A DNA stretch of 64,000 bases from Marinobacter psychrophilus (GCF_001043175.1 NZ_CP011494.1:1488001-1552000), one strand, 5' to 3'; counted from the stretch's first letter, positions 33,891 to 45,579 are shown. The notes: a model not told the origin generated them from the sequence alone. Translations and numbers: made by a program.

Positions 33891-33976
33891 GATATTGCAG
33901 CCTGGTTTTTAATAGTTTAATCGTTTGACCGGCTTAGCGCCGGTTCGGCGTTGCCGTTGGCGGGCACGGCCTGCTG

Positions 33977-35827
33977 TTAGGCATCATCAATCGCCCGCTG
34001 TGCGCGCCTGACCCGCTCGATATTCTTGTCAACGGCGCGTTCGAGCTTGTCGACGTTGGGCGCTTGGCCGCTGCGAGCGTCTTCTAGCATGCTCTGCATT
34101 TTTTCCAGTTTGATTTGGACCTGGGTCAGCTGCTGTTCCAGTTCTTCCACGCTTGGAACCGTCTCGGCCACAGCAATTTTTCCCGCATGTTCGGGTGTGA
34201 ATGTTTCAGACGGTGCTGCTTCTTTAGACAGTTGTGTCGCAAACTCGGTGCGCTCAGCGCTAGCCGCCGCGGCTTTGGCTTTTTTACGGGCCAGAGCTTG
34301 CTCTACCAGGGCAGATTTGCCTGAACGTTCGTTGGTTACCGTGCCGTCTTGAACCGTCGTCTGGGCGTCGGAGGTTTTCTGTTCCTGAGCTTTGGCAGCG
34401 GCCAACGCGCGGTCTTTGCGGCGCTGATCTTTTTCCTGCTGCTCACGGTCAAGGCGCTGCTGGCGGGCTTCAAAGCGGACGCGGGCACGGTCGGACTTTT
34501 GCTGTTCGGCGCGTTGCAGGCGGATTTCGCCTTTGGCAAAGCGGTAATACTGCACCAGAGGAATGGAACTCGGACACACATACGAGCAGGCGCCGCATTC
34601 GATGCAGTCAAACAGATTCAGATGTTCGGCTTTTTCAAACTCTGTGGCTTTGGCGTGCCAGAACAACTGTTGGGGTAAAAGTTCCATCGGGCAGGCTTCA
34701 GCGCACAGGCCGCAGCGAATGCACGGTTGTTCTGGCGCCGGCGCGGGCAGTTCACTGGCGCTGGCGGCAATCACGCAGTTGCTGGTTTTTATCAGCGGGG
34801 TATCTGTGTTCTGCAGCGTATAGCCCATCATCGGGCCGCCGAGCACCAGGCGCGACATGTGCTGTTTACTAACACCGGCGCAGGTCAGTAAATGGCTGGC
34901 GGGGGTGCCAATCAAGACTTCAAAGTTGCCGGGTTCGGCCAAGGCTTCACCGGTGGCCGTCATCACGCGAGAAATCAGTGGTCTGCCTTGCAAGATAGCA
35001 TCGGCAACCGCTACCGCGGTACCAATGTTCTGGCATATCACGCCAATATCCGCCGGTATGCCACCGCTGGGCACCTCTTGGCCGGTCAGAATCTGAATCA
35101 GCTGTTTTTCACCACCGGACGGATAGATGGTGGGAATGACTGCAATTTCGGTTTTGCTGCCCTCTGCAGCCTGCCGCAAAGCGGCAATGGCTTCGGGTTT
35201 GTTTTTTTCGATGCCAATCACCACCCGCGAGGGGCGCAGGAGCCAGGCCATTATGCGCAGACCGGCCATCACCTGGTCCGCCTTCTCGCGCATGGTCATG
35301 TCGTCGGCGGTAATGTAGGGCTCGCACTCGGCGCCGTTGAGAATCAAGGTGTCGACTTTGCGGTCTACAGACGGTCGTAGTTTGATGTTGGTTGGAAAAC
35401 CGGCGCCGCCCAGGCCCACAATGCCGGCCTGACGAATCAGCGCCAGTACCTTGTCGCGCTCTAGCTTGCGATATTCCGGCTGGGGTACCAACTCGCACCA
35501 GCGCTCCTCGCCGTCGGGTATCAGCACCACGCAGGTGTCGCTCATACCAGACGGGTGCGGCACAGGTTCGAGGGAAATACGCTGAACGATGCCTGACGTA
35601 GGTGCGTGTACCGGCACGCCCATGCCGTTGCCTACCTGAGCGATGACTTCGCCTTTCAGCACCTTTTGCCCAGGCTCGACAATACAGCGTGCAGGCTCGC
35701 CAATGTGCTGTTGCAACGGCAGTACCAATCTCGCGGGCAAGCCAGCGGAGCGGATTGGCCGATTGCTGGATTGGCTTTTGTTTTCTGGCGGGTGTATGCC
35801 GCCGCCAAAGTTCCACAGTTGGGTCAT
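33977..35827 (-). CDS. rsxC: Electron transport complex subunit RsxC
   Basis: The 616-residue peripheral subunit binds NADH/FMN and ferredoxin-type clusters. The N-terminal barrel has [19 protein letters not shown]. The Rossmann-like centre has [16 protein letters not shown] near 140 and [13 protein letters not shown] near 165. Two [4Fe-4S] motifs follow near residues 370-425: [16 protein letters not shown] and [15 protein letters not shown]. The last ~160 residues are Ala/Lys/Glu/Gln-rich coiled coil, shorter than the repeat tail of E. coli RsxC. The start overlaps the rsxB stop (ATGA). Confidence 0.95.
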   Translation of the reverse strand: MTQLWNFGGGIHPPENKSQSSNRPIRSAGLPARLVLPLQQHIGEPARCIVEPGQKVLKGEVIAQVGNGMGVPVHAPTSGIVQRISLEPVPHPSGMSDTCVVLIPDGEERWCELVPQPEYRKLERDKVLALIRQAGIVGLGGAGFPTNIKLRPSVDRKVDTLILNGAECEPYITADDMTMREKADQVMAGLRIMAWLLRPSRVVIGIEKNKPEAIAALRQAAEGSKTEIAVIPTIYPSGGEKQLIQILTGQEVPSGGIPADIGVICQNIGTAVAVADAILQGRPLISRVMTATGEALAEPGNFEVLIGTPASHLLTCAGVSKQHMSRLVLGGPMMGYTLQNTDTPLIKTSNCVIAASASELPAPAPEQPCIRCGLCAEACPMELLPQQLFWHAKATEFEKAEHLNLFDCIECGACSYVCPSSIPLVQYYRFAKGEIRLQRAEQQKSDRARVRFEARQQRLDREQQEKDQRRKDRALAAAKAQEQKTSDAQTTVQDGTVTNERSGKSALVEQALARKKAKAAAASAERTEFATQLSKEAAPSETFTPEHAGKIAVAETVPSVEELEQQLTQVQIKLEKMQSMLEDARSGQAPNVDKLERAVDKNIERVRRAQRAIDDA

Positions 35828-36459
35828 GACAGGCTCGCTTCGTGGGTTTCAGCCTGGCTGTCGGTGGCAATTACGCGGGCATCGGTAGCGCTGGGCACTT
35901 CATTGGGTGCCTTATCCAGTGCGACAGGCGGCGCCCAGGTCCAGCTGTGAATGTTCGGTTCAATAACGATCATGTCGATACAGTCAACCGGGCAGGGTTC
36001 CACGCACAAATCACAGCCGGTACATTCGCTTTCTATCACCGTGTGCATGTGTTTGGCAGCGCCTAGAATGGCGTCTACGGGGCAGGCCTGGATGCACTTG
36101 GTGCAGCCAATGCATTCGTCTTCGCGAATCACGGCTACCCGCTTGGCTTGGGCAGCGCCGTGTTCGGCGTCCAAAGGTTGGGGCTCTACGTCCAACAGGT
36201 CGGCCAGGGCGTTGATGGTGGCTTCGCCGCCCGGTGGGCACTTGTTGATGGCTTCGCCGTTATTGATGGCTTCAGCATAGGGTCGGCAGCCAGGGAAACC
36301 ACACTGGCCGCACTGGGTTTGCGGCAAAAGTGCGTCTATCTGATCGACCAGCGGGTTGCCTTCTACCTTAAAACGCTCGGCGGCAAAGCCCAGCAGGGCT
36401 CCGAACACGGCGGCCAGGCCTAATAAAACGGCAACTGCGATGATGATATTTGTCCACAT
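35824..36459 (-). CDS. rsxB: Electron transport complex subunit RsxB
   Basis: The 211-residue ferredoxin-like subunit has an N-terminal membrane anchor ([20 protein letters not shown]). The Fe-S domain [16 protein letters not shown] lies near residue 50. Two ferredoxin clusters have cysteine motifs [16 protein letters not shown] near 118 and [16 protein letters not shown] near 148. A C-terminal tail of ~40 residues is variable. It relays electrons between RsxC and the membrane subunits. Confidence 0.96.
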   Translation of the reverse strand: MWTNIIIAVAVLLGLAAVFGALLGFAAERFKVEGNPLVDQIDALLPQTQCGQCGFPGCRPYAEAINNGEAINKCPPGGEATINALADLLDVEPQPLDAEHGAAQAKRVAVIREDECIGCTKCIQACPVDAILGAAKHMHTVIESECTGCDLCVEPCPVDCIDMIVIEPNIHSWTWAPPVALDKAPNEVPSATDARVIATDSQAETHEASLS

Positions 36460-36474
36460 AAACCAAGGACTCCG

Positions 36475-37056
36475 TTACACGCTGACCAGGCCGGTAAAAC
36501 CTAAAAACGCCAGAGCCATGAGCCCTGCGGTCACCATACCGATGGCTGCGCCGCGAAAGGCAACAGGTACATCGGATACCGCGATGCGCTCGCGCATGGC
36601 GGCAAAAAAAATCAGTACCAAGGAAAACCCAAGTGCGGCACCAAACCCATAAAGCACTGATTCGACAAAATTGTTGTTGCGGTTCAGGTTCAGCAGGGCC
36701 ACACCCAATACCGCACAGTTAGTGGTAATCAGTGGCAGAAAAATGCCCAGCACCCGGTACAGCAGAGGGCTGGTTTTGCGCACCACCATTTCGGTGAACT
36801 GCACCACCACCGCTATCACCAAAATGAAGGTGATGGTTTTCAAAAACGCCAGATTCAAAGGCTCTAATAAATAGGTGTACGCCAGATAGCTGCACACCGA
36901 CGACAATGTCAGCACAAAGGTGGTCGCCAGCGACATGCCCATGGCGGTTTCCAGTTTGCTGGACACCCCCATAAACGGGCACAGGCCCAAAAATTGAACC
37001 AGCACGAAATTGTTGACCAGTATGGTACTGACCAGTATGAGCAGGTACTCGGTCAT
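36475..37056 (-). CDS. rsxA: Electron transport complex subunit RsxA
   Basis: The 193-residue membrane protein has six helices and is the partner of RsxE. It starts [20 protein letters not shown], then [18 protein letters not shown] with the conserved cysteine, and [20 protein letters not shown] with the second. It is the first gene of the rsx operon, 39 bases after metG, so transcription from metG is possible. Confidence 0.97.
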   Translation of the reverse strand: MTEYLLILVSTILVNNFVLVQFLGLCPFMGVSSKLETAMGMSLATTFVLTLSSVCSYLAYTYLLEPLNLAFLKTITFILVIAVVVQFTEMVVRKTSPLLYRVLGIFLPLITTNCAVLGVALLNLNRNNNFVESVLYGFGAALGFSLVLIFFAAMRERIAVSDVPVAFRGAAIGMVTAGLMALAFLGFTGLVSV

Positions 37057-37095
37057 GGTTGTTTCGGGCCTCGCTGGCTATTTTCTATTAACGAC

Positions 37096-39135
37096 TTACA
37101 TTATCCGCATGCCGGGCGTAGCGCCGGAGTCTGGCGACAGAATAAAGATGTCTTTGCCGCCAGGGCCGGCTGCCAGCACCATGCCTTCGGACAGGCCGAA
37201 TTTCATTTTGCGGGCTTTCAGGTTGGCGACCATGACGGTTAAACGGCCTTCCAGCTCTTCGGGCGCGTAGGCTGACTTAATACCAGCAAACACGTTGCGT
37301 TCGCCATGTCCCACGTCAAGTGTCAGGCGTAACAGCTTGTCGGCGCCCTTTACGTGCTCTGCTTTGATGATTTTTACCACCCGCAGGTCCACCTTGGCGA
37401 AGTCGTCAAACTCGATTTCCGGGCTGATGGGCTCCAGTGGTGTTTCCGGCGTGGCTTCGGCTGGGGTCTTAGTCGCCGGCAGCTGTTCCTTTGAGGCATC
37501 GAGCATTTTTTCGATCTGCGCCATGTCCACCCGGCTCATCAGCGGTTGAAACTTGTTAATGCCGTGATCTTGCAACAGCTCGGCTCGGTTGTTCCAGTCC
37601 AGCTTTGCGTTCAGGAAAGATTCCGAGGCGTCGGCGGTTTTTGGCAGTACCGGCGCAAGGTAAGTCATCAACAGGCGAAACATGTTCAGCGCGTTGGTGC
37701 AGATGGCCTGAAGTTTTTCGTCTTCGCCCTCCTGCTTGGCCACTACCCAGGGTTGTTCGTCGTTGACGTACTGATTGGCAATATCCGCCAACTCCATGAT
37801 TCGTCGCATGGCGCGGCCAAACTCGCGGTTTTCGTAGTAGCCGGCCAGCTCTTCGCCGGCGTTGATGAATTCGTTGAGCTTGTCGATCTCGGTGACTTCA
37901 CCCAGCTTGCCGTCAAAGCGCTTGCTGATAAAGCCGGCGCTGCGGCTGGCTATGTTAACCACCTTGCCCACCAGATCCGAGTTTACCCGGGCGGCAAAAT
38001 CGTCCAGGTTCAAATCCATGTCATCAACGCCGCCAGTGAGTTTGGCCGCAAAGTAATAACGCAGGTATTCCGGATTCAGAAAGTCCAAGTAGGTGCGGGC
38101 CATAATAAAGGTGCCGCGGGATTTGGACATTTTTTTGCCATTAACGGTCACAAAACCGTGCGCCCAAACCGCGGTGGGTGTGCGGAAACCGGTGTCGTGC
38201 AGAATAGCCGGCCAGAACAGGGCGTGAAAATTGATGATGTCCTTGCCGATGAAGTGGTAAACCTCGGCGCTGGAGTCGGCTTTCCAGAAGTGTTCGAAAT
38301 CGATGCCTTCGCGGACGCACAGGTTTTTGAAGCTGGCTAGATAGCCGATGGGTGCGTCCAGCCACACATAAAAATATTTGCCCGGCGCGTCGGGCACTTC
38401 AAAGCCGAAGTAGGGCGCGTCACGGCTGATGTCCCAGTCGTGCAAGCCAGCATCCAGCCATTCAGCCAGCTTATTGGCTACCTGCGGCTGCAGGGTACCG
38501 CTGCGAGTCCATTTGGCCAGGAAGTCGGCAAAATCCGGCAGTTTGAAGAAAAAGTGCTCGGATTCTTTTTCGATGGGCGTGGCTCCGGACACTGCCGAAC
38601 GAGGGTTGATCAGCTCGGTCGGTGAGTAGGTGGCACCACAGACTTCGCAGTTATCGCCGTATTGATCGTCGGTTTTACACTTGGGGCAAGTGCCCTTGAT
38701 AAACCGGTCGGCCAGAAACATGTTTTTTTCAGGGTCGAACGATTGGGTAATCGTGCGAGTCGCAATGTGATCGTTCTGCTGCAGTTGACGGTAGATAAAC
38801 TCTGAAAACTGACGGTTCTCTTCAGAATGGGTGGTGTAGTAATTGTCAAAGCGGATCAGGAAGTCGCCAAAGTCTTGCTGATGTTCCTGGCGGATGCGGT
38901 CAATCAACTGCTCGGGGGTAATACCTTCCCGCTCGGCGCGGAGCATAATGGCGGTGCCGTGAGCATCGTCGGCGCAAACGTAATAACAAGTATGGCCGCG
39001 GAGTTTCTGGTAACGCGTCCATATATCGGTCTGGATGTATTCCAGCAAATGGCCCAAGTGGATGGGGCCGTTGGCATAGGGCAGGGCGCTGGTGACCAGA
39101 ATGTCCCGTTTTTGCTTCGCACTCGCTTGCGTCAT
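37096..39135 (-). CDS. metG: Methionyl-tRNA synthetase
   Basis: The ATG at 39135 gives 679 residues, matching the E. coli type. A longer upstream reading has no support. The class I motif HIGH appears as [13 protein letters not shown] near residue 22, and KMSKS as [11 protein letters not shown] near 340. The zinc knuckle has four cysteines (CPKC, then CEVC) near 150. The C-terminal EMAP/tRNA-binding domain starts [14 protein letters not shown] near 575. It charges tRNA-Met. The gene diverges from mrp across 230 bases and leads into the rsx operon. Confidence 0.97.
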   Translation of the reverse strand: MTQASAKQKRDILVTSALPYANGPIHLGHLLEYIQTDIWTRYQKLRGHTCYYVCADDAHGTAIMLRAEREGITPEQLIDRIRQEHQQDFGDFLIRFDNYYTTHSEENRQFSEFIYRQLQQNDHIATRTITQSFDPEKNMFLADRFIKGTCPKCKTDDQYGDNCEVCGATYSPTELINPRSAVSGATPIEKESEHFFFKLPDFADFLAKWTRSGTLQPQVANKLAEWLDAGLHDWDISRDAPYFGFEVPDAPGKYFYVWLDAPIGYLASFKNLCVREGIDFEHFWKADSSAEVYHFIGKDIINFHALFWPAILHDTGFRTPTAVWAHGFVTVNGKKMSKSRGTFIMARTYLDFLNPEYLRYYFAAKLTGGVDDMDLNLDDFAARVNSDLVGKVVNIASRSAGFISKRFDGKLGEVTEIDKLNEFINAGEELAGYYENREFGRAMRRIMELADIANQYVNDEQPWVVAKQEGEDEKLQAICTNALNMFRLLMTYLAPVLPKTADASESFLNAKLDWNNRAELLQDHGINKFQPLMSRVDMAQIEKMLDASKEQLPATKTPAEATPETPLEPISPEIEFDDFAKVDLRVVKIIKAEHVKGADKLLRLTLDVGHGERNVFAGIKSAYAPEELEGRLTVMVANLKARKMKFGLSEGMVLAAGPGGKDIFILSPDSGATPGMRIM

Positions 39136-39309
39136 GGTTGAGCTTGAACCTTTGCTGGAATTGAATGTGGGCCGCGAATCGACAAAACACCCCCGCGCGG
39201 ATTTGCGCACGGAACGCGGGTATCCTGTATGGCCAGAATTGGGCACAAATGATACCTTCCACGCAGAATTTTTTCATCCGAAACCCCGTTTAAGTGCCGC
39301 ATTACCGGC

Positions 39310-39331
39310 CTGAACTCTTTCTGAACTCTTT
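39310..39331 (+). repeat. Two tandem copies of an 11-bp sequence upstream of mrp
   Basis: CTGAACTCTTT occurs at 39310-39320 and again at 39321-39331, in the metG-mrp divergent region 35 bases before the mrp start. Its spacing of one helical turn would suit a regulator site, but two copies are weak evidence. Confidence 0.6.
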
Positions 39332-39365
39332 CTGTGCTGTCCCTAAACTCTCCCGGAGTGATGTT

Positions 39366-40478
39366 ATGACCACGATTCCCCACCAGGCTCTGGAAGCAGC
39401 CATTCGCGAATACCGCGATCCGTACCTTGAAAAAGACCTGTACGAGCTGGATGCGATAAAAAAGCTGGACGTGGACAAACGCGGCAAAGTGACCTTGATG
39501 GTGGAATTGCCCTATCCGTCCAAAGGCATTGCCGGAGCTTTGAAACAGCTGGTGGGGAATGCGCTGGAATCGGTTGAAGGTGTGGAAAGCTCGGACATTC
39601 ACGTGGCCCAAAAAATTCACGCCTACAGAGCCCAGAAAGAATTACCATCAATTCCTGGAGTTAAAAACATTATTGCTGTGGCTTCTGGTAAAGGCGGCGT
39701 GGGCAAGTCCACCACTGCGGTGAATCTGGCTCTGGCGCTGCAGCACGAAGGCGCCCGGGTGGGCGTGCTGGATGCCGATATTTACGGCCCCAGCGTAGGT
39801 ATGATGCTGGGCGTGCCGGACGGCCAAAAGCCAAGGGTACAAGAGCAAAAGTACTTTATTCCAATTGAAGCCCACGGTTTGAAAACGAATTCCATGGCGT
39901 ATCTGGCTAACGACAAAACCCCGATGATCTGGCGTGGTCCAGTGGTCACAGGTGTTCTTATGCAGCTGCTGCAGCATACCCTTTGGGGCGAGTTGGACTA
40001 TCTAATCGTGGATATGCCGCCGGGCACCGGTGATATCCAGCTGACGCTGGCGCAAAAAGTGCCGGTAACCGGCGCGGTGATTGTTACTACGCCGCAGAAT
40101 ATTGCTGTGATGGACGCCCAGCGCGGCATTGAAATGTTCCGCAAAATGGAAATACCGGTGTTGGGTGTGGTGGAAAATATGAGCGTGCACATCTGCAGTA
40201 ACTGCGGCCATCAAGAAGCGTTGTTTGGCACCGATGGCGGAGCGCGTATTGCCGATGACTACGACACCGTACTGTTGGGCCAGTTGCCACTGCACAAAAC
40301 CGTGCGCGAGCAAACCGACGGTGGCAAGCCCACGGTGGCCGCAGAGCCGGATTCGGAGGTGGCGCGGCGCTATCTGGACATTGCCCGCCGAGTGGGGGCA
40401 GAGTTGTCAAAGCGTGAACGCCACTTAAGCGGTGCTATTTCCAGCGTGACGGTCACCGACCATTGGAATTCGCACTAA
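39366..40478 (+). CDS. apbC: Mrp/ApbC iron-sulfur cluster carrier ATPase
   Basis: From the ATG at 39366 the protein has 370 residues. An N-terminal DUF59/FSCA-like domain (LYELDAIKKLDVDKRGKV) precedes a MinD-like P-loop ATPase. The deviant Walker A is ASGKGGVGKSTTAVNLALAL near residue 105 and the switch is DMPPGTGDIQLTL near 220. A CxxC pair (CSNCGHQEALFG) near 280 bridges an Fe-S cluster between two monomers. It delivers clusters to target proteins. It lies opposite metG, a conserved arrangement. Confidence 0.95.
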   Translation: MTTIPHQALEAAIREYRDPYLEKDLYELDAIKKLDVDKRGKVTLMVELPYPSKGIAGALKQLVGNALESVEGVESSDIHVAQKIHAYRAQKELPSIPGVKNIIAVASGKGGVGKSTTAVNLALALQHEGARVGVLDADIYGPSVGMMLGVPDGQKPRVQEQKYFIPIEAHGLKTNSMAYLANDKTPMIWRGPVVTGVLMQLLQHTLWGELDYLIVDMPPGTGDIQLTLAQKVPVTGAVIVTTPQNIAVMDAQRGIEMFRKMEIPVLGVVENMSVHICSNCGHQEALFGTDGGARIADDYDTVLLGQLPLHKTVREQTDGGKPTVAAEPDSEVARRYLDIARRVGAELSKRERHLSGAISSVTVTDHWNSH

Positions 40479-40534
40479 AACCGGCCAACAGTTAAACTGT
40501 CGCCCTTTATAACTCCGGGATATGAGAAACCAGC

Positions 40535-41101
40535 ATGAGCATTAAACCCGACAAGTGGATTCGCCGCATGGCGCAGCAGCACAACATGATCGAGCCCTTC
40601 GAGCCCGGCCAAGTGCGTGAATCGGAAAAGGGCCGGGTAATTTCCTACGGTACCTCCAGTTATGGCTACGACGTGCGGTGCAGCACCGAGTTCAAAATCT
40701 TCACCAATGTGCATTCCGCGACGGTAGACCCGAAGAATTTTGACGAAAACAGCTTTGTTAACATCACCAGCGACGTTTGTATTATCCCGCCCAACTCGTT
40801 TGCGCTGGCGCGTACTGTGGAATATTTTCGCATTCCCCGCAATGTGCTGACCATCTGCCTGGGCAAGTCCACGTATGCCCGATGCGGCATTATTGTCAAC
40901 GTCACTCCGCTTGAGCCAGAGTGGGAAGGTCAAGTGACATTGGAATTTTCCAACACCACCAACTTGCCAGCAAAAATTTACGCCAACGAAGGCGTGGCGC
41001 AGATGCTGTTTTTCGAGGCTGACGAAGTCTGTGAGATCAGTTATAAAGACCGGGGCGGCAAGTATTTGGGCCAAACCGGCGTAACGCTGCCTCGCGCATG
41101 A
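40535..41101 (+). CDS. dcd: dCTP deaminase
   Basis: The 188-residue homotrimeric enzyme deaminates dCTP to dUTP for thymidylate synthesis. The start [20 protein letters not shown] is typical of family members. The nucleotide-binding and catalytic region runs through [20 protein letters not shown] near residue 110, including the catalytic Glu in PLEPEW. It ends [14 protein letters not shown]. The stop overlaps the next gene by four bases. Confidence 0.97.
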   Translation: MSIKPDKWIRRMAQQHNMIEPFEPGQVRESEKGRVISYGTSSYGYDVRCSTEFKIFTNVHSATVDPKNFDENSFVNITSDVCIIPPNSFALARTVEYFRIPRNVLTICLGKSTYARCGIIVNVTPLEPEWEGQVTLEFSNTTNLPAKIYANEGVAQMLFFEADEVCEISYKDRGGKYLGQTGVTLPRA

Positions 41102-41697
41102 ACGCCAATCAGTTTTTGAAAGCAGTACAGCAGCTACAGGGCTGGCGCGAATGCGCGTTTGTGCTATCGCTGGCCGAGCGGGCGTTTCCCAATTACGCCC
41201 TGTTTGCGGATGCCATGGAACTGAAAACCGGCGCTAAAATGCGCCAAATTCTGGATGCGGGTTGGAATCTGTTAAAACCAGATGCCATCGAGGCTGCCAT
41301 TCCTCAGTGGCTGCGCAAGCTAGAAGCGCTGTCGCCAGACGTTGAGGAATACGACGCCTACGGCGTGTACCCCGCATATGACTTCTGCCAGTTGCTGGAG
41401 CAAGCGCTGTTGAACAGGCTGAACCCGGGCAAGCATAGGGCGACAGAAGCTTCACAGCTTGCCACGGCAACAGTGATGAGTTTCGTTGAGGTTTCGGAGG
41501 CCGAAGAACTAAGCGAAGACGAACTGGTGCGCCTGCTGGACCAGCATCCCTTGATGAAAGAGGACAAGTTGTTTCAGCGCGACCTGGTGCTGGAATTAAA
41601 GCGCCAGCGTGTTCCGCGCCAAGAGTTTATAGATACCCTGCGTCAGCAGGCGGAAAACGATGGTGTTAGTAATCTGGGCATTTCGCTGTCCGATTGA
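41098..41697 (+). CDS. DUF416 (YjaG) family protein
   Basis: This 199-residue soluble, mainly helical protein of the DUF416/YjaG family has unknown function. Recognisable blocks are [21 protein letters not shown] near residue 15, [12 protein letters not shown] and the [22 protein letters not shown] block near 80-100, then an acidic segment [15 protein letters not shown]. The start overlaps dcd by four bases (ATGA), implying coupling, although no functional link to nucleotide metabolism is known to me. Confidence 0.85.
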   Translation: MNANQFLKAVQQLQGWRECAFVLSLAERAFPNYALFADAMELKTGAKMRQILDAGWNLLKPDAIEAAIPQWLRKLEALSPDVEEYDAYGVYPAYDFCQLLEQALLNRLNPGKHRATEASQLATATVMSFVEVSEAEELSEDELVRLLDQHPLMKEDKLFQRDLVLELKRQRVPRQEFIDTLRQQAENDGVSNLGISLSD

Positions 41698-41752
41698 CAC
41701 TGACTGAATAACACGGCTCGACCAACGCTGTTCAATTAACGGACTGGATCTG

Positions 41753-43030
41753 ATGAAACTCTCTGCCTTCGGTCAGAAATTTACGGCGGATGCCGGTATT
41801 ACCTCGTTGATGGACGATTTGGGTAATGCCATGGCCTCGGGCGATGACCTGATCATGATGGGCGGCGGCAACCCTGGCCATATTCCTGAAATACAGCAGC
41901 GGGTTCGGGAGATTCTTGTTCAGCTCAGCCAGAGTGACGCCGATATGCGTCGCCTGGTGGGCGTTTACGATCCCCCTCAGGGTGAAAAGCAGTTTATTTC
42001 CGCGCTGGCGGAACTGTTGCGACGTGAGTACGGCTGGGACCTGACGAGCGAGAACATTGCGCTCACCAACGGCAGTCAGGCAGCATTTTTTATGCTGTTC
42101 AACATGTTCGGTGGTGACTACGGTAATGGCGTGCACAAACACATTCTGTTGCCGCTGGCACCAGAGTACATCGGTTATGCCGACGCAGGCATAGACGCGG
42201 ATCTGTTTCATGCGGTGCAGCCTGATATTTCCTTTACTGATGCTCACGAGTTCAAATACCGAATCGACTTTGACGCGGTAGAGGTGACCGGCGAAACCGG
42301 CGCTATTTGTGTGTCCAGACCAACGAATCCCACCGGCAACGTGATCACTGATGATGAGCTGGCGCAATTGGAGACCCTGGCGCGGCGCCAAAATATCCCG
42401 CTGATTGTGGATGGCGCCTACGGCACACCGTTTCCCAGCCTGTTGTTTACCGACGCCAAACCGACCTGGAACGAGCAGATCATTCTGTGCTTGAGCCTGT
42501 CCAAGCTAGGGTTGCCTGCGGCCCGAACCGGTATCGTGATTGCTGCGGCGCCGACCATCAAGGCGCTGGCGAGCATTAATGCGATTATGAATCTTGCCAC
42601 TGGAAGCTTTGGCGCCATGCTGGCGGAGCCGCTGGTGCGCTCGGGGGAGATCTTGACCCTAAGCCGTGATTTGGTATGCCCGTTCTATAAGGCTAAAATG
42701 CAGCGCGCCGTGGCAGTGTTCAGCGGCGCCATGGCGGACGCGCCTTGCCACTGGTATATCCACAAACCCGAGGGTGCGATGTTCCTGTGGCTGTGGTTTC
42801 CGGATTTACCGATTACCAGCCTGGAACTTTATCAGCGCTTGAAGCTTCGCGGTGTACTGGTGGTGTCTGGCCATTACTTTTTCCCGGGGCTGCCCGAAGA
42901 TGGCTGGAATCACCGTGACGAGTGCCTGCGGGTGACCTATTCGCAGGACGACGAGCGAGTTGCCGAAGGGCTGAGGATTATTGCTGAAGAAGTTAAAGCC
43001 GTTTGGGTTGAGGCTGAAACGGCGGACTGA
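41753..43030 (+). CDS. avtA: Valine--pyruvate aminotransferase
   Basis: The 425-residue fold-type I PLP enzyme matches AvtA: MKLSAFGQKFTADAGITSLM, then GGGNPGHIPEIQQ near residue 38. The PLP lysine lies in LCLSLSKLGLPAARTG near 250. Other contacts are SRPTNPTGNVITDDEL near 190 and the C-terminal DECLRVTYSQDD. It exchanges amino groups between valine and pyruvate to give alanine. It converges on the DUF3108 gene with a 23-base gap. Confidence 0.93.
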   Translation: MKLSAFGQKFTADAGITSLMDDLGNAMASGDDLIMMGGGNPGHIPEIQQRVREILVQLSQSDADMRRLVGVYDPPQGEKQFISALAELLRREYGWDLTSENIALTNGSQAAFFMLFNMFGGDYGNGVHKHILLPLAPEYIGYADAGIDADLFHAVQPDISFTDAHEFKYRIDFDAVEVTGETGAICVSRPTNPTGNVITDDELAQLETLARRQNIPLIVDGAYGTPFPSLLFTDAKPTWNEQIILCLSLSKLGLPAARTGIVIAAAPTIKALASINAIMNLATGSFGAMLAEPLVRSGEILTLSRDLVCPFYKAKMQRAVAVFSGAMADAPCHWYIHKPEGAMFLWLWFPDLPITSLELYQRLKLRGVLVVSGHYFFPGLPEDGWNHRDECLRVTYSQDDERVAEGLRIIAEEVKAVWVEAETAD

Positions 43031-43053
43031 TGCCTCCGCAGTCCAGGCGCAGA

Positions 43054-43824
43054 TTAGAGCTTTTTTATGCTTTTCAGGAGGAGCTCGTAGCGGCTGCCAT
43101 CAGGCTCGGTTTGTAGCAATTGCACCAGCATGTGGTCGAATTTCGGGGCGAACCACATCAGTGTCTCCCGCTTGGCGCCTTCGCCACGCAGTTTTTCCAC
43201 TGTCAGAGCGTTCATCTCGCCTTGGAGTGTTTCAATCAACCCCTCGTCAATGACAGCAAATCGTTCCTTGGCCACCCGGCCGTGGCTCACGTAACGGTAC
43301 TCCATTTCCCGTTTACCGGCCTTGATGTCTTGGTGCAACTGCAGTTGGTAGCCCAGTGGGTCCAGCAGACCGGGGCTGAGGGCGACTTCGAATGCTTTAT
43401 CTTTATAGCGGCCGGTCGCAAGATTTTGCTTCCAGTCAAAATCGATGGTTTCTTCGCGGTCTCGGATCAGCAAACCTGAAAGCTTATAGCGATAGCGCAA
43501 AGGAATGACCTGGCCGTCCTGCCACTTCAGTACCACCGATTCTTCAATATCGGCTATAAACGATTTTACCGAGGTGCGATAAAGCCAAACGCCGTTATTC
43601 TGGTCACGAAGAATGCGCCTGGCGCTACCGCTCAAGGTAATGCCCTGCTCGATAGAGGCAGAAAAAGAGGCTTCGAAAGGCGCTAGTCTGGGCGTATCCG
43701 AAGGCTCGCCACCCACTTCAGCCAGCACAGGTGTCATAAAGACAATCAGGCACAACCGTAAGGCCACGCTGAGCAGCAGGGGTAAGCCCGGGAAAGCGGA
43801 TCTAACCAGGGCTTTTTTCTGCAT
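43054..43824 (-). CDS. DUF3108 family exported protein
   Basis: The ATG at 43824 has a very strong GAGGAGG ribosome site upstream and gives 256 residues. A longer reading into purN is spurious. An N-terminal signal peptide is visible (LLLSVALRLCLIVFMTPVLA). The mature part is a beta-rich DUF3108 domain with SGSARRILRDQNNGVWLYRT, SGLLIRDREETIDFDW and LLDPLGYQLQLHQDI. It is periplasmic or outer-membrane associated by prediction, and function is unknown. It lies 31 bases after purN on the same strand, a conserved neighbour pair. Confidence 0.85.
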   Translation of the reverse strand: MQKKALVRSAFPGLPLLLSVALRLCLIVFMTPVLAEVGGEPSDTPRLAPFEASFSASIEQGITLSGSARRILRDQNNGVWLYRTSVKSFIADIEESVVLKWQDGQVIPLRYRYKLSGLLIRDREETIDFDWKQNLATGRYKDKAFEVALSPGLLDPLGYQLQLHQDIKAGKREMEYRYVSHGRVAKERFAVIDEGLIETLQGEMNALTVEKLRGEGAKRETLMWFAPKFDHMLVQLLQTEPDGSRYELLLKSIKKL

Positions 43825-43855
43825 GACAGCCTCCTCAAGCACAACGTTCGGGCGA

Positions 43856-44518
43856 TTAGTTTGCCGGCAACACCAATGGTTGGTGAAGCGCTTGGCCATC
43901 AAACAACACCTGTTCAGCCCCCAGTTGCACGCGGCCTTCACAGCACCAACGCACCACAATCGGATAAAGCACATGCTCTTGGGCCTGCACCTTCTGCGCC
44001 AGGGTTTCGGCGCTATCGTCCGCGCCCACTGCAATCTGGGCCTGGGCAACAATCGGCCCGCCATCCAGTTCCTCGGTGACAAAGTGCACAGATACACCGT
44101 GCAACTTATCACCGGCGTTCAATGCGCGCTGGTGGGTGTTCAGGCCAGTGTATTTTGGCAGCAGCGAGGGGTGAATGTTCAGTAATTGGCCGCGGAGCGC
44201 GCGGACAAAACCCTCGGTCAGGATGCGCATAAAACCGGCTAGCACAATCAAGTCCGGGTTATGGCGGCGGATTTCCTGCATCAGAGCGCCGTCGAATTCA
44301 TCGCGACTGCCATAGCGACCGTGTTCAATCACAAAGGTCGGAATGTTTGCATGGGCAGCCTTCGCCAGTGCTGGGGCCTTGGCCTGATTACTGCCAACCG
44401 CCACGATGTCGGCGGGGTAGTCGCGCTCACGGCTGGCTTCAATCAGCGCCTGCAAGTTGCTGCCCTCGCCTGACACTAGAATCAGAATCTTGGGGCGCGG
44501 TGACGGATCCGCTTTCAT
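43856..44518 (-). CDS. purN: Phosphoribosylglycinamide formyltransferase
   Basis: The 220-residue enzyme transfers formyl from 10-formyl-tetrahydrofolate to GAR in purine synthesis. The catalytic triad context is [20 protein letters not shown] (Asn and His near residue 114) and [20 protein letters not shown] with Asp near 152. The N-terminus [16 protein letters not shown] binds phosphate. The start overlaps the purM stop by four bases, the standard purMN operon. Confidence 0.96.
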   Translation of the reverse strand: MKADPSPRPKILILVSGEGSNLQALIEASRERDYPADIVAVGSNQAKAPALAKAAHANIPTFVIEHGRYGSRDEFDGALMQEIRRHNPDLIVLAGFMRILTEGFVRALRGQLLNIHPSLLPKYTGLNTHQRALNAGDKLHGVSVHFVTEELDGGPIVAQAQIAVGADDSAETLAQKVQAQEHVLYPIVVRWCCEGRVQLGAEQVLFDGQALHQPLVLPAN

Positions 44519-45579
44519 ATGGCCAGCAGTCCCGGCTGGTAGCGTACAACGCTGTCGGCCTGGCGATCCGCGCCGGCTTCAATAGTACCAAGATGCCAGG
44601 CTGTTTCGCCCATGGCATTGAGTGTGTCCAGCGTCAGCGACAGTTGGTCCTGTGGGATGCATAACACCATGCCAATGCCGCAGTTAAACGTACGGTACAT
44701 TTCTTCAGTGGCCACGCCGCCGGTGTCTTTTAGCCACTGAAATACAGGCGGTAGCTGCCAGCTGGCGGTATCAATTGCGGCCACGGTGCCCTTGGGCAAT
44801 ACGCGGGGTATGTTCTCGGGCAGGCCGCCACCGGTAATGTGTGACAGAGCACGTACGTCTATGTCGCGAATCAGCTTTAGCAGGTTTTTAACATAGATGC
44901 GTGTCGGGGCCATCAGGGCCTCGGCCAACGTGGTATCGCCTATTGGCTGGTTCAGATCGGCGTTGCTGACTTCCAAAATTTTACGGATCAGCGAATAACC
45001 GTTGGAGTGGGGGCCGGAAGAGCCCATGGCCAGCAGGGCGTCACCCGGGCGCACGCGGCTGCCGTCAATAATATCAGCGCGCTCGGCTATGCCAACGCAG
45101 AATCCGGCAAGATCGTAGTCATCACCTTCGTACATGCCCGGCATCTCGGCAGTTTCACCACCCACCAGCGCGCATCCGGCCAGCTCACAGCCTTCGCCTA
45201 TGCCATCAACCACGCTGGCAGCAACGTCTACATTCAGTTTGCCAGTGGCGTAGTAGTCCAAAAAGAACAGGGGCTCGGCGCCACCCACAATCAGGTCGTT
45301 CACGCACATGGCAACCAGGTCGATGCCGATGGTGTCGTGTTTTTGTAACTGCATGGCCAGGCGTAATTTCGTGCCTACGCCGTCGGTGCCGGATACCAGC
45401 ACCGGCTCTTTATAGCCAGCAGGAATGGCAACCATGGCACCAAACCCACCCAGGCCGCCCAACACTTCCGGGCGACGGGTGCGTGCTGCTGTCGCTTTAA
45501 TGCGGTTGACGAGTTCATTGCCAGCGTCAATATCAACGCCTGCGTCGCGGTAAGTCAAAGAGGGCTTGTGTTCGCTCAT
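44515..45579 (-). CDS. purM: Phosphoribosylformylglycinamidine cyclo-ligase
   Basis: The ATG at 45579 gives 354 residues ([20 protein letters not shown]). Longer readings are unsupported. The ATP-grasp-like PurM fold shows [15 protein letters not shown] near residue 62, the family motif [13 protein letters not shown] near 108, [20 protein letters not shown] near 140 and [17 protein letters not shown] near 240. It closes the imidazole ring in purine synthesis. It diverges from the DUF2066 gene and is followed by purN with an ATGA overlap. Confidence 0.97.
   Translation of the reverse strand: MSEHKPSLTYRDAGVDIDAGNELVNRIKATAARTRRPEVLGGLGGFGAMVAIPAGYKEPVLVSGTDGVGTKLRLAMQLQKHDTIGIDLVAMCVNDLIVGGAEPLFFLDYYATGKLNVDVAASVVDGIGEGCELAGCALVGGETAEMPGMYEGDDYDLAGFCVGIAERADIIDGSRVRPGDALLAMGSSGPHSNGYSLIRKILEVSNADLNQPIGDTTLAEALMAPTRIYVKNLLKLIRDIDVRALSHITGGGLPENIPRVLPKGTVAAIDTASWQLPPVFQWLKDTGGVATEEMYRTFNCGIGMVLCIPQDQLSLTLDTLNAMGETAWHLGTIEAGADRQADSVVRYQPGLLAI

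Noticed and set aside
43825..44112. N-terminal extension of the DUF3108 protein into purN
   Set aside because: The ATG at 43824 has an excellent ribosome site and begins a signal peptide. The extension is purN read in another frame.
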